NCBI RefSeq assembly: GCF_000505545.1
Contig: NZ_AYTB01000009.1
Span: forward strand, 1 to 64,000
Direction: 5' to 3'
Origin: Kurthia huakuii LAM0618
GTDB lineage: Bacteria; Bacillota; Bacilli; Bacillales_A; Planococcaceae
Length of the DNA: 64,000 nt
Of this stretch, positions 38,945 through 51,000 are shown piece after piece; positions within the stretch are counted from its first letter, which is position 1; each line of letters opens with the position of its first letter. The position numbers and the translations under genes are program-made. The notes below the pieces were generated by a model. The model was not told the origin of the DNA, did no database searches, and worked only from the letters and a program-made list of their open reading frames with translations.

Positions 38945-39811
38945 TTAGTCTCCTTCAAATAAATCAAGTTGCTTTGGTGCAAGCCCATCATAATGCACAT
39001 TTAAAATTTCAAGCAGCTCCTTGGCGTTATGCGCCGCATCTTTGCCAGAATTATTATTAAACACGACATAGACATGCCGCGTCGTTTTTGCGAGCTTTTG
39101 AATGTGCGCCGCAATCTCATGGAGCTCCGCATCATTATAATTATACAAGCAGCGCACTTTACGCCAATCTTCTTGACTGCGCCCATTTTGTAACCAGCCA
39201 TGTACATTACGACCATGAATGCGCACAAACGCGGTATCTGCCGTTGCGATTGGCACAAGTGGCACCGAGCCTTCACCTGCTTGTGGCTCATCACAGACGG
39301 TATGAATAAATTTTAACTCGCGCAGTAACGTCAGCGTTCCGTCCATATATTGCTCGGTGTACCACGTACGATTTCGGAACTCAACTGCAACTGGAAAATC
39401 GCCAAGCTGTTGTTTGACGTAACGCAAATAGTTCACGTTTTTAAACTGGCAATCAAACCACGGCGGAAATTGCATCAAAACTGCTGCTAGTTTTCCAGCT
39501 CGTTGAAATGGCGCAATCGCTTTTCGAAATGCTTCAAACATCTCGTCCTTCGTCTCAAAATAAGCATCTTTTTCCCCGCGTAAATGTCCGGTCATCCCAC
39601 GATAACCTTTGACGATAAACTTAAATTGATCAGGTGTCTCATCAACCCACTTCAAGACATTTTTCTCAGATGGAATCGCATAAAACGATGTATCCACCTC
39701 GACTACTGGGAAGTGACCACTATAATCAAATAAACGATCGCGTGCAGATGTCGTTTCACTATAAACATCTGGATGGTCTCCCCAACCCGTTAAGCCTACA
39801 TAAATCATCAT
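38945..39811 (-). CDS. yunF: DUF72 family protein (YunF-like)
   Basis: 288 residues with the TIM-barrel-like DUF72 fold. Characteristic segments: IYVGLTGWGDHP, FPVVEVDTSFYAIP, VLMQFPPWF, VAVEFRNRTWY, TAFVRIHGRN and VYVVFNNNSGKDAAHNA. Biochemical role unknown. Two adjacent ATGs (39811 and 39808) follow GGAGGCTGAAC; either may be used. First gene of the yun operon. Confidence 0.9.
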   Translation of the reverse strand: MMIYVGLTGWGDHPDVYSETTSARDRLFDYSGHFPVVEVDTSFYAIPSEKNVLKWVDETPDQFKFIVKGYRGMTGHLRGEKDAYFETKDEMFEAFRKAIAPFQRAGKLAAVLMQFPPWFDCQFKNVNYLRYVKQQLGDFPVAVEFRNRTWYTEQYMDGTLTLLRELKFIHTVCDEPQAGEGSVPLVPIATADTAFVRIHGRNVHGWLQNGRSQEDWRKVRCLYNYNDAELHEIAAHIQKLAKTTRHVYVVFNNNSGKDAAHNAKELLEILNVHYDGLAPKQLDLFEGD

Positions 39812-40111
39812 GTTCAGCCTCCATTTCTAATATTAAATATCATATCACAGCTATTTCATTGGCTCTACGCGTTGCACTCAAAAGAAACGAAAAATTTAAA
39901 ACCTCATCGATCGTTAGAAATCATTCATCAAAAAATAGCTGAGAGCCCAAGTAGCGTGTTTTCGATACGACATATTTCCAACTATGCGCCAACACTAAGG
40001 ACATCGCCTCACACTTTTCATAACTATTTGTTTCATTATTTACAAATGACATATAATTATTAGTTCTATGGCGATAGTTGTGAAATGATTGTAAACAGCG
40101 TCAACAAAAAC

Positions 40112-40190
40112 GCACAAAAAATGCCCGTTAGAGGACGATTTTTGACCCTGTTTCGTTGTTTACGGGCTGATTTCGCATCACTACACCACG
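40112..40190. repeat. Imperfect repeat, pair 1, copy 1
   Basis: Begins GCACAAAAAATGCCCGT and continues with an AGAG block, a TTTTGACC block and a CCTGTTTCG block. Its GCCCGT (40123-40128) pairs with ACGGGC (40162-40167), so this copy can fold into one long hairpin. Copy 2 starts at 40267. Confidence 0.6.
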
Positions 40191-40266
40191 CAAAACATTA
40201 CGCGATGTCGCTTTTTTGTTTTGCGTTGAATAAATGACACCGTTCTTGTTCTAGCGCGAAATTTCA

Positions 40267-40330
40267 TGCAAAAAATGCCCGTCAGAGCGCTAAAATCGAC
40301 CGCTTTTGTCCTGTTTTCGGTAAAAACATC
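40267..40330. repeat. Imperfect repeat, pair 1, copy 2
   Basis: Begins GCAAAAAATGCCCGTCAGAG, then ATCGACC and CCTGTTTTCGG, the same order of blocks as copy 1 about 155 bp away. A shorter related string (GCCCGTCAG-CACTAAACGG) occurs at 40977. Confidence 0.6.
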
Positions 40331-40590
40331 CCCACTCGCTTGCTTGCAACTACTAAAAATATGCGCTTGTTATCCTAAATAAAAATTTTTGTTGACAGGA
40401 TTTGCATTATATTTAGTAAACGTATATTTTTTCGCACGTGAATGGTCCCGTTTTGTCACTTATTCTCAACTATGTTGTATCCAAAACACGCTTCTTGAGC
40501 TCATAGCCAGTTCTGACAGCTCAAATACGACAAGCGCGTTCGCATGGCACTGTGTCAAAGTGCAACGGCGCATTCATGAGAAGCCAAGAC

Positions 40591-40626
40591 AAAAAAACGA
40601 GATCTCTAAGCGAGACCTCGTTTTTT
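40591..40626. terminator. Terminator-like hairpin in the gap
   Basis: Stem ACGAG-TCTC / GAGA-CTCGT with one mismatch, seven As before and six Ts after. No gene ends here, which suggests an unrecognised transcript or a remnant. Confidence 0.6.
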
Positions 40627-40650
40627 AATGCAGTTAATTGGTTTTGTTAA

Positions 40651-40743
40651 GGTGGGTAAGCGTCTAGCAGAACGAGTCGATTCATCACTTACTGGCTATC
40701 CGGATTCAAGCGCTAACTCTTTGGGTTGTTTCGTTCCTTCCGA
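40651..40743. repeat. Imperfect repeat, pair 2, copy 1
   Basis: GGGTAAGCGTCTAGCAG, then CTATCCGGATTCAA, then TTTGGGTTGTTTCGTTCCTTCC ending CGA. The same blocks recur in order at 40863-40939. This copy is more degenerate. Confidence 0.65.
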
Positions 40744-40760
40744 TATTCTTTCAAATAAAT

Positions 40761-40798
40761 AAAAAAACGAAACTCTCGTTAAGAGTTTCGTCTTTTTG
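40761..40798. terminator. Terminator-like hairpin between the pair 2 repeats
   Basis: Perfect stem ACGAAACTCT / AGAGTTTCGT with a 5-nt loop, seven As before and a T-rich tail after. It separates the two repeats of pair 2. Confidence 0.75.
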
Positions 40799-40862
40799 TA
40801 ACTGATTGGTCCTTGTTTTGTGACAAAGGAAGGTAAGCTAACTTCGCCGCATACTTGCGGCA

Positions 40863-40939
40863 ACGCTTACCGCGTCTGCGTCCAGCAGACCCTATCCGGA
40901 TTCAAACACCAGTGCTTCGGGTCGTTTCGTTCCTTCCGA
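40863..40939. repeat. Imperfect repeat, pair 2, copy 2, with preceding hairpins
   Basis: Shares CTATCCGGATTCAA and TCGTTTCGTTCCTTCCGA with copy 1. It is surrounded by stable hairpins: GGTAAGC (40832-40838)/GCTTACC (40865-40871) enclosing GCCGCA/TGCGGC, and GTCTGC/GCAGAC (40874-40890). ATCCGGAT is a palindrome. Repeated, conserved blocks plus stems suggest a structured RNA. Confidence 0.65.
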
Positions 40940-41010
40940 CGCGACGAAGAACGCCGCTTGTCAGGAACTATAAACGCCCGTCAGCACTAAACGGTGTTTT
41001 CATCACTTAA

Positions 41011-42408
41011 TTAACCAATCGAACCTTCCATTTCAAATTTGATTAGGCGGTTCATTTCTACTGCGTATTCCATTGGAAGTTCTTTTGTGAATGGTTCAAT
41101 GAAGCCCATTACGATCATTTCTGTTGCTTCTTGCTCAGAAATACCGCGGCTCATTAAATAGAATAATTGTTCTTCAGATACTTTTGAAACTTTTGCTTCA
41201 TGCTCTAAAGAAATTTGGTCATTCATAACTTCGTTGTATGGAATTGTATCAGATGTTGATTCGTTATCCATAATTAACGTATCACATTCGATGTTGGCGC
41301 GCGCGTTTGTCGCTTTTTTACCGAATTTCACTTGTCCACGGTATGTTACGTTACCGCCGTGTTTAGAGATTGATTTTGATACGATTGTTGAAGATGTGTT
41401 TGGTGCTAAGTGAATCATTTTTGCACCTGTATCTTGGTTTTGGCCGCGGCCAGCGATAGCGATTGATAATGTCATACCACGTGCGCCTTCGCCTTTTAAG
41501 ATACATGCTGGGTATTTCATTGTTAATTTAGAACCGATGTTACCATCAACCCATTCCATTGTACCGTGCTCTTCTACAACCGTACGTTTTGTTACTAAGT
41601 TGTAAACGTTGTTTGCCCAGTTTTGGATCGTTGTGTAACGGCAATAAGCGTTCTTTTTAACGATGATTTCTACGACTGCTGAGTGAAGAGAGCTTGTTGT
41701 GTAAACAGGCGCTGTACAACCTTCAACGTAGTGTACAGATGCGTCGTCATCAACGATGATTAGCGTACGTTCGAATTGACCCATGTTTTCAGAGTTAATA
41801 CGGAAGTAAGCTTGTAGAGGTGTGTCTAATTTAACACCTTTTGGTACGTAGATGAATGAACCACCTGACCATACTGCAGAGTTAAGTGCTGAGAACTTGT
41901 TGTCTGCAGGAGGGATTACTTTACCAAAGTATTCTTTGAATAACTCTTCGTTTTCTTTAAGTGCTGAATCTGTATCTTTGAAGACGACACCCATTTTTTC
42001 AAGGTCTTCCTTCATGTTGTGGTAAACAACTTCAGATTCGTATTGTGCTGATACACCAGCAAGATACTTTTGTTCAGCTTCAGGAATACCTAATTTATCA
42101 AATGTTGCTTTGATTTCATCCGGTACTTCATCCCAAGATTTTTCAGCGCCTTCAGATGGTTTTACGTAGTACGTAATTTCATCGAAGTCTAATCCTGAAA
42201 GGTCGCCACCCCATTGTGGCATTGGTTTTGAATAGAAAATATCTAAAGATTTCAGACGGAAATCTAACATCCATTGTGGTTCGTCTTTCATACGAGAAAT
42301 TTCTTTTACGATTTCAGGAGTAAGACCGCGTTCTGTACGGAAAATCGATACGTCTTTGTCGTGGAAACCATATTCGTACTCGCTGATTTCGGGCATTTGT
42401 TTAGCCAT
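41011..42408 (-). CDS. sufB: Fe-S cluster assembly protein SufB
   Basis: 465 residues, the usual length. Core subunit of the SufBCD scaffold on which Fe-S clusters are built. Typical segments: [36 protein letters not shown], the beta-helix region ending in [15 protein letters not shown] and the C-terminal [16 protein letters not shown]. Start at ATG 42408 with GGAGGAG. Last gene of sufCDSUB, 21 bp after sufU. Confidence 0.97.
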   Translation of the reverse strand: MAKQMPEISEYEYGFHDKDVSIFRTERGLTPEIVKEISRMKDEPQWMLDFRLKSLDIFYSKPMPQWGGDLSGLDFDEITYYVKPSEGAEKSWDEVPDEIKATFDKLGIPEAEQKYLAGVSAQYESEVVYHNMKEDLEKMGVVFKDTDSALKENEELFKEYFGKVIPPADNKFSALNSAVWSGGSFIYVPKGVKLDTPLQAYFRINSENMGQFERTLIIVDDDASVHYVEGCTAPVYTTSSLHSAVVEIIVKKNAYCRYTTIQNWANNVYNLVTKRTVVEEHGTMEWVDGNIGSKLTMKYPACILKGEGARGMTLSIAIAGRGQNQDTGAKMIHLAPNTSSTIVSKSISKHGGNVTYRGQVKFGKKATNARANIECDTLIMDNESTSDTIPYNEVMNDQISLEHEAKVSKVSEEQLFYLMSRGISEQEATEMIVMGFIEPFTKELPMEYAVEMNRLIKFEMEGSIG

Positions 42409-42429
42409 TATTTCTCCTCCGTTCAAAGC

Positions 42430-45390
<2,961 letters not shown>

Positions 45391-45409
45391 CTGTGCTCGT
45401 CCTCCTCGA

Positions 45410-46192
45410 TTATGCTTCTTCTACTACTGCGTTTGTATCTTTAATGCCTAGTTCTTCTTTGATCCAGTCATAACCTTCCGCTTCTAAACGTTGTGCTAGT
45501 TCAGAACCACCAGATTTTACAACTTTACCTTGCATCATTACGTGAACGTGGTCAGGTGTGATGTAGTTAAGTAAGCGTTGGTAGTGCGTGATCATTAAGC
45601 AGCCGAAGCCTTCGCCGCGCATTTCGTTAATCCCTTTTGACACGATTTTAAGTGCATCGATATCAAGACCTGAGTCGATTTCATCAAGTACAGCGAATTT
45701 TGGTTTAATCATCATTAATTGAAGAATTTCGTTACGTTTTTTCTCACCGCCAGAGAAACCTTCGTTTAAGTAACGTTGGCCCATTTCTTCTGGCATTTCT
45801 AAGAAGTCCATTGTTTTATCTAATTGCTTGATGAATTTCATGATTGAAATTTCATCGCCTTCTTCACGACGAGCATTGATTGCTGAACGTAAGAAGTCTG
45901 CGTTTGTAACACCAGCGATTTCTGATGGATATTGCATCGCTAGGAATAGACCAGCTTGAGCGCGTTCGTCTACTTCCATTTCTAATACGTTTTCACCGTC
46001 AAGTAAAATTTCACCTGAAGTTACTTCGTATTTAGGGTGACCCATAATTGCTGAAGCTAATGTTGATTTACCAGTACCGTTAGGACCCATGATTGCATGT
46101 ACTTCGTTTGTATTTAGCGTTAAGTTAACGCCTTTTAAAATCTCCTTGTCTTCGATTGAAACATGAAGATCTTTAATTTCTAAAGTTGACAT
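45410..46192 (-). CDS. sufC: Fe-S assembly ATPase SufC
   Basis: 260 residues; ABC-type ATPase of the SufBCD complex. Walker A in [13 protein letters not shown], signature [11 protein letters not shown], Walker B in [16 protein letters not shown], and the switch histidine in LMITHYQR. First gene of the operon, GGAGGG upstream of the ATG. Confidence 0.97.
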   Translation of the reverse strand: MSTLEIKDLHVSIEDKEILKGVNLTLNTNEVHAIMGPNGTGKSTLASAIMGHPKYEVTSGEILLDGENVLEMEVDERAQAGLFLAMQYPSEIAGVTNADFLRSAINARREEGDEISIMKFIKQLDKTMDFLEMPEEMGQRYLNEGFSGGEKKRNEILQLMMIKPKFAVLDEIDSGLDIDALKIVSKGINEMRGEGFGCLMITHYQRLLNYITPDHVHVMMQGKVVKSGGSELAQRLEAEGYDWIKEELGIKDTNAVVEEA

Positions 46193-46253
46193 TCTAATAC
46201 CCTCCGTTTGCGTTTCCCGAATGGCGTATCCATTCTTAATTTAAATCATTCTA

Positions 46254-46282
46254 ATCTTAACTTAATTAAAAAGTGATTGCAA
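46254..46282 (-). promoter_or_regulatory. Probable promoter of the suf operon
   Basis: Minus strand: -35 TTGCAA (46277-46282), 17-bp spacer, -10 TAAGAT (46254-46259). It would give a leader of about 55 nt. Confidence 0.45.
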
Positions 46283-46501
46283 CCATTTGAATTTCATTCT
46301 CAAGTAGATTCCTTAATCGTTGCTATGAAAAGATTTCCTATAATAGTAGCGACGTAAAAAGTGCATTTCTTTTAAAATTTTCTCATTTTCAATAAGCGCT
46401 TTCTAATTGAGAATTGATTTCAATAAAGATCGTTGGTTTTCACTATTAAAATGATGATAAACCGCATTATATCACGTTTTGAATGACATTTCTTGTGTCA
46501 T
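46283..46501. other. AT-rich region upstream of suf
   Basis: With the promoter and the gltD terminator this makes the ~350-bp gap between sufC and gltD. I see no gene, no Fur- or IscR-like palindrome and no RNA structure in it. A second TATTAT (about 46350) has no good -35. Confidence 0.5.
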
Positions 46502-46535
46502 AAAAAAAGGCTCGTAAGCGATGTTTACGAGCCTT
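46502..46535 (-). terminator. Terminator of gltBD
   Basis: Minus strand: stem AAGGCTCGTAA / TTACGAGCCTT with a short loop, followed by seven Ts, 10 bp after the gltD stop. Confidence 0.92.
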
Positions 46536-46545
46536 CCTATCGTAG

Positions 46546-48030
46546 TTATTGTGCTAACGCCTGTGTTTCCGTTAAATATTTCGCTACTTGTGCGGCAACT
46601 TCGCGCCCTTCTTTAATCGCCCATACAATGAGCGATGGACCGCGGCGCGCATCACCTGCCGCAAAGACACCTTCGACGGTTGTCGCATAATCACGACCTG
46701 ATGCGTACAAACGATTGTTTAAGACGTTCACGCCAAATTGTTGTGCAAGTGCCGATTCGGTACCTTCAAAACCAATCGCCACAAAGACATAATCAGCCGG
46801 CCATACTTTTTCAGTGCCAGGAATTTCTTCAAAATAGGCATAACCTTCATCATTAACAATTTTATTCATTTGAACCGTATGCAGCTCTTTGACGCGCCCT
46901 TGTTCATCAGCGACGATTTTTTTCGTTTGAATGCAATATTCGCGCGGGTCGCCGCCAAATTTGGCGTCCGCTTCAGCATACGCATAATCCAGTTTATATA
47001 GTTGTGGGTCTGCTGGCCACGGTTGCTGTTGTTGACGTTTCACAGGGAGTGCTGGGTGCTTCCCAAATTGATGCACCGATTGACAACCTTGGCGCACAGC
47101 TGTTGCCACGCAGTCAGCACCTGTATCACCGCCACCGATGACGAGGACATTTTTCCCTTTCATATTCAGCGCGCGCTCGTCTTCAAAGTTTGAGTCTAAT
47201 AAGCTTTTCGTCACGCCATGTAAATAGGTCATCGCTGGAATGACACCTTGCGCCTCGCTCCCCGGCATCCGTAGTTCACGTGCTTTCGTGGCGCCTGTTG
47301 CCAGCACAACGGCATCGTATTGCGCTTTTAATTCGTCTGCTGTAATATCTATTCCAACGGCGGTATTTAGCTCAAAATGGATGCCTTCCGCTTGCAGTAA
47401 GTGAATGCGGCGCTCAACGATTTTTTTATCGAGCTTCATATTTGGAATGCCATACATCAACAGGCCCCCTGCACGATCATCGCGCTCAAAAACCGTCACA
47501 TGATGCCCACATTGATTCAATTCATCGGCTGCTGCTAAACCAGCTGGACCTGAGCCGATGATGGCGATTTTTTTCGTTGTGCGCTGCTGTGGAATGCGCG
47601 GTTGCACCCAGCCCATTTCAAAGCCTTTATCAATAATCGACTGCTCAATGCTTTTAATGGCAACGGCTGGCTCATTAATGCCAAGCGTACAAGAGCCTTC
47701 ACATGGTGCTGGGCAGACGCGACCTGTAAATTCTGGGAAGTTATTCGTCATCATTAAGCGCTCTAATGCTTCCTGCCACTGCCCATGATAAACGAGGTCA
47801 TTCCATTCCGGGATAACATTTTGAATCGGACAGCCCGCCGCAAAGCCACGAATCTCAATCCCCATATGGCAAAACGGTGTACCGCAATCCATGCAGCGTG
47901 CCCCTTGTGTTGTTAAATCGGCATCCGATAAACGCGCCGTATATTCTTCAAAGTTTTTAACGCGTGCTAGCGGTGCCTTTTCCGTTACTTTCTTGCGATC
48001 ATATTCCATAAATCCTGTTGGTTTTCCCAT
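46546..48030 (-). CDS. gltD: Glutamate synthase, NADPH-dependent small subunit
   Basis: 494 residues. N-terminal Fe-S domain with CMDCGTPFC, CPIQNVIPEW and CPAPCEGSC; FAD motif AIIGSGPAGLAAADEL near residue 155; NADPH motif VLVIGGGDTGADCVA near 290; final FAD segment GVFAAGDARRGPSL. It passes electrons from NADPH to GltB. It lies 16 bp after gltB in one operon. Confidence 0.96.
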   Translation of the reverse strand: MGKPTGFMEYDRKKVTEKAPLARVKNFEEYTARLSDADLTTQGARCMDCGTPFCHMGIEIRGFAAGCPIQNVIPEWNDLVYHGQWQEALERLMMTNNFPEFTGRVCPAPCEGSCTLGINEPAVAIKSIEQSIIDKGFEMGWVQPRIPQQRTTKKIAIIGSGPAGLAAADELNQCGHHVTVFERDDRAGGLLMYGIPNMKLDKKIVERRIHLLQAEGIHFELNTAVGIDITADELKAQYDAVVLATGATKARELRMPGSEAQGVIPAMTYLHGVTKSLLDSNFEDERALNMKGKNVLVIGGGDTGADCVATAVRQGCQSVHQFGKHPALPVKRQQQQPWPADPQLYKLDYAYAEADAKFGGDPREYCIQTKKIVADEQGRVKELHTVQMNKIVNDEGYAYFEEIPGTEKVWPADYVFVAIGFEGTESALAQQFGVNVLNNRLYASGRDYATTVEGVFAAGDARRGPSLIVWAIKEGREVAAQVAKYLTETQALAQ

Positions 48031-48046
48031 TCTAAGTCACGCTCCT

Positions 48047-51000
48047 TTAAGATTTTGTCACGGCTCGATCGTTCGGTGCTGTCACGACTGCAAATGCTTT
48101 CATCGCCGCTTCTTGCTCCGATAACCCTTGCTGTTCAAACGAGGCAATCTGCGCAAGCATCTGTTTATAATCGGTTGGTACGACTTTAATAAAGCCATCC
48201 ATCGCGGTCGCAAAATCACGTAAGATTGCTTTCGCTTTTGAGCTATCCGTATAATGAATATGTTTTTCGAGTAATGCTTTTAACAATTCCATATCTTGCT
48301 GTGTAAATTGTGTCGTAAACTCAATCATTTCTAAATTACACGCCGCTTTGAACGCCTCGATATTTGTCGGACGAACGTAGGCGACACCACCAGACATACC
48401 CGCACCAAAGTTTTTACCGACGTCCCCTAAAATCACGACATTGCCGCCGGTCATATATTCAAGCCCATGGTCACCAATGCCTTCAACAACAACGTCAGCG
48501 CCACTATTGCGCACCGCAAACCGCTCGCCGGCGCGCCCATTAATAAACGCCTCGCCACTTGTCGCACCGTATAAACAAACGTTCCCAGCAATGACATTCG
48601 CCTCGTCGCGCCCTTTAATCGGTGCCGAAACAAGTACCTTCCCTCCTGATAACCCTTTACCGAAGTAATCATTGGCATCACCGTCGACTGACATCAACAT
48701 CCCGTTTGGAATAAAGGCGCCAAAACTTTGTCCTGCAGAACCGGTAAAATGCAGTTTAATCGTATCTTCCGGTAAACCAACCGCGCCGTACTGCATTGAA
48801 ATTTCGCTGCCGACAATCGTTCCTACTGCGCGGTCGGTATTGTTAATCGGGAACGTCAGCGAAATCGGCGACGCATGTTTAATCGCAAAATCAACACGCG
48901 GTAAAATTTCGCGTAAATCGAGTGTCTGTTCTAGTTTATGTTGTTGCGCTCCTTGCTTCGTACGTGGTCCATCTACTTGATAGAGCAGTTTCGATAAATC
49001 TAGCTGACTTGCTTTCCAATGCGTGTTGGCACGGTCACTCACTGTAAGTAAATCCGTACGACCGACCATGTCTTCAAATGTACGGAAGCCGAGTTTCGCC
49101 ATATATTCGCGTACTTCTTCGGCAATGAATAGCATAAAGTTCACGACATGATCTGGCGAGCCGATAAATTTTGCGCGAAGTTCTGGATTTTGTGTTGCAA
49201 CACCAACAGGACACGTATCTAAATGACAGGCACGCATCATCACGCAACCTAACACGATTAATGGCGCCGTCGCAAAACCAAATTCCTCAGCGCCAAATAA
49301 CGCCGCCATTATGACGTCTTTCCCGGTCATCAGTTTACCGTCTGTCTCAAGCGTTACGCGGTCACGTAAGTTGTTAAGCATGAGCGTTTGATGTGCTTCT
49401 GCTAAACCAAGCTCCCACGGTAGTCCGGTATGTTTAATACTCGTTTTTGGCGAGGCCCCTGTACCACCATCATAGCCACTAATGACGATGACATCAGCCG
49501 CCCCTTTTGCGACACCAGCAGCAATGGTCCCAACGCCCGCTTTGGCGACAAGTTTTACGGAAATGCGCGCATGACGGTTTGCATTTTTAAGGTCATAAAT
49601 GAGCTCTGCCATATCTTCAATTGAATAAATATCATGATGCGGCGGTGGTGAAATTAAGCCAACACCCGTTGTTGAGCCACGCACCGCCGCGACCCACGGA
49701 TACACTTTATTCCCCGGAAGCTGACCGCCCTCGCCCGGCTTTGCACCTTGCGCCATTTTGATTTGAAGCTCATTGGCATTCACTAAATAATGCGATTTGA
49801 CACCGAAGCGTCCAGAAGCGATTTGTTTAATTTGTGAGCGGCGTAAGTCCCCGTTTGCATCGGGCTCAAAGCGTGCCGCATCTTCGCCACCTTCACCAGA
49901 ATTCGATTTACCACCAATGCGGTTCATCGCGATTGCGAGCGCCTCATGTGCTTCCTGTGAAATCGAGCCAAATGACATCGCGCCTGTTTTAAAACGTTTC
50001 ACAATCGATGCAGCGGACTCGACTTCTTCTAATGGAATACTTTCGGTTGGTTTAAACGTTAATAAATTGCGCAGGAAGCCTAAGCGCTCCTCATTGGCCA
50101 TTTCTGTATATTGATGGAACAAGCCAAAGTCATTTTTACGCGTTGCCCACTGCAACGTATGAATCGTTTTTGGATTAAACGCATGATGCTCACCATTTGC
50201 TCGCCATTGATAGTCACTGCCCGGTGGTAAGCCCTTGTCACCCGACTCAACTGCTTGTTCATGACGGCGACGTGCCTCTTCACCAATGGTTTGAAGATCG
50301 ATACCGCCAAGCTGACTTGCTGTACCGGTGAAATGCTTGTCGATGACGTCTTGTGAAATGCCGACTGCTTCAAAAATTTGCGCGCCGCGATAACTTTGGA
50401 TTGTTGAGATGCCCATTTTCGACATCACTTTCACGACGCCTTGACTTGCCGCATAAACGTAGCGTGCAAGCGCCTGTTCATAACTCATATCCAAATGCTC
50501 ATCGCGAATGGCTTTATCAATCGTCGCAAACACTAAATATGGGTTAATGGCATCGACACCATAGCCGATTAATGCGGCATGATGATGCACTTCGCGTACT
50601 TCCGCCGCTTCTACGATAATGCTCGCTTGTGTGCGTTCGCCGGTGCGCACAAGATGCTGATGAAGGCTACTTGCAGCAAGTAAAATCGGCAACATCGGCT
50701 TGTCGATTGTGACATTGCGGTCCGATAAAATAAGCAGTTCGACACCACGGCGAAGTGCCACGTCTGCTTCCGCTGCAATGCGCGCTAAATCGCTCGCCAC
50801 ATCATGCGTCATCGTTAACTCAATAACAGCAGATTGCTTGTGGTCATGCTGTTTTAGCTGCGCAAATTGACCATTTGTTAAAATGGGTGTTTCTAAAAAA
50901 ATCCGTTCGCAATTTTTTGCTGTTGGATGCAGGATATTGCCTTCCTTTCCAAGTAGCGTCATTGTCGACGTCACTAAATGCTCACGAATCGAGTCAATCG

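Larger units (their letters stand above)
39812..41010. other. Gene-less, repeat-rich gap between yunF and sufB
   Basis: About 1.2 kb with no convincing gene. The short frames here lack ribosome binding sites and homology-like composition. It contains the yunF promoter region, a pair of imperfect repeats at 40112 and 40267, two terminator-like hairpins, a pair of larger imperfect repeats at 40651 and 40863, and a hairpin AAAC-CCGT/ACGG-GTTT after sufB. Candidates are small RNAs, remains of a lost mobile element, or a terminator array for the suf operon. Confidence 0.6.

Noticed and set aside
40389..40628. 79-codon frame and a TTGACA in the 1.2-kb gap
   Set aside because: The frame starts at TTG without a ribosome binding site, runs into a terminator hairpin and has no domain-like pattern. 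The TTGACA has no -10 at correct spacing.
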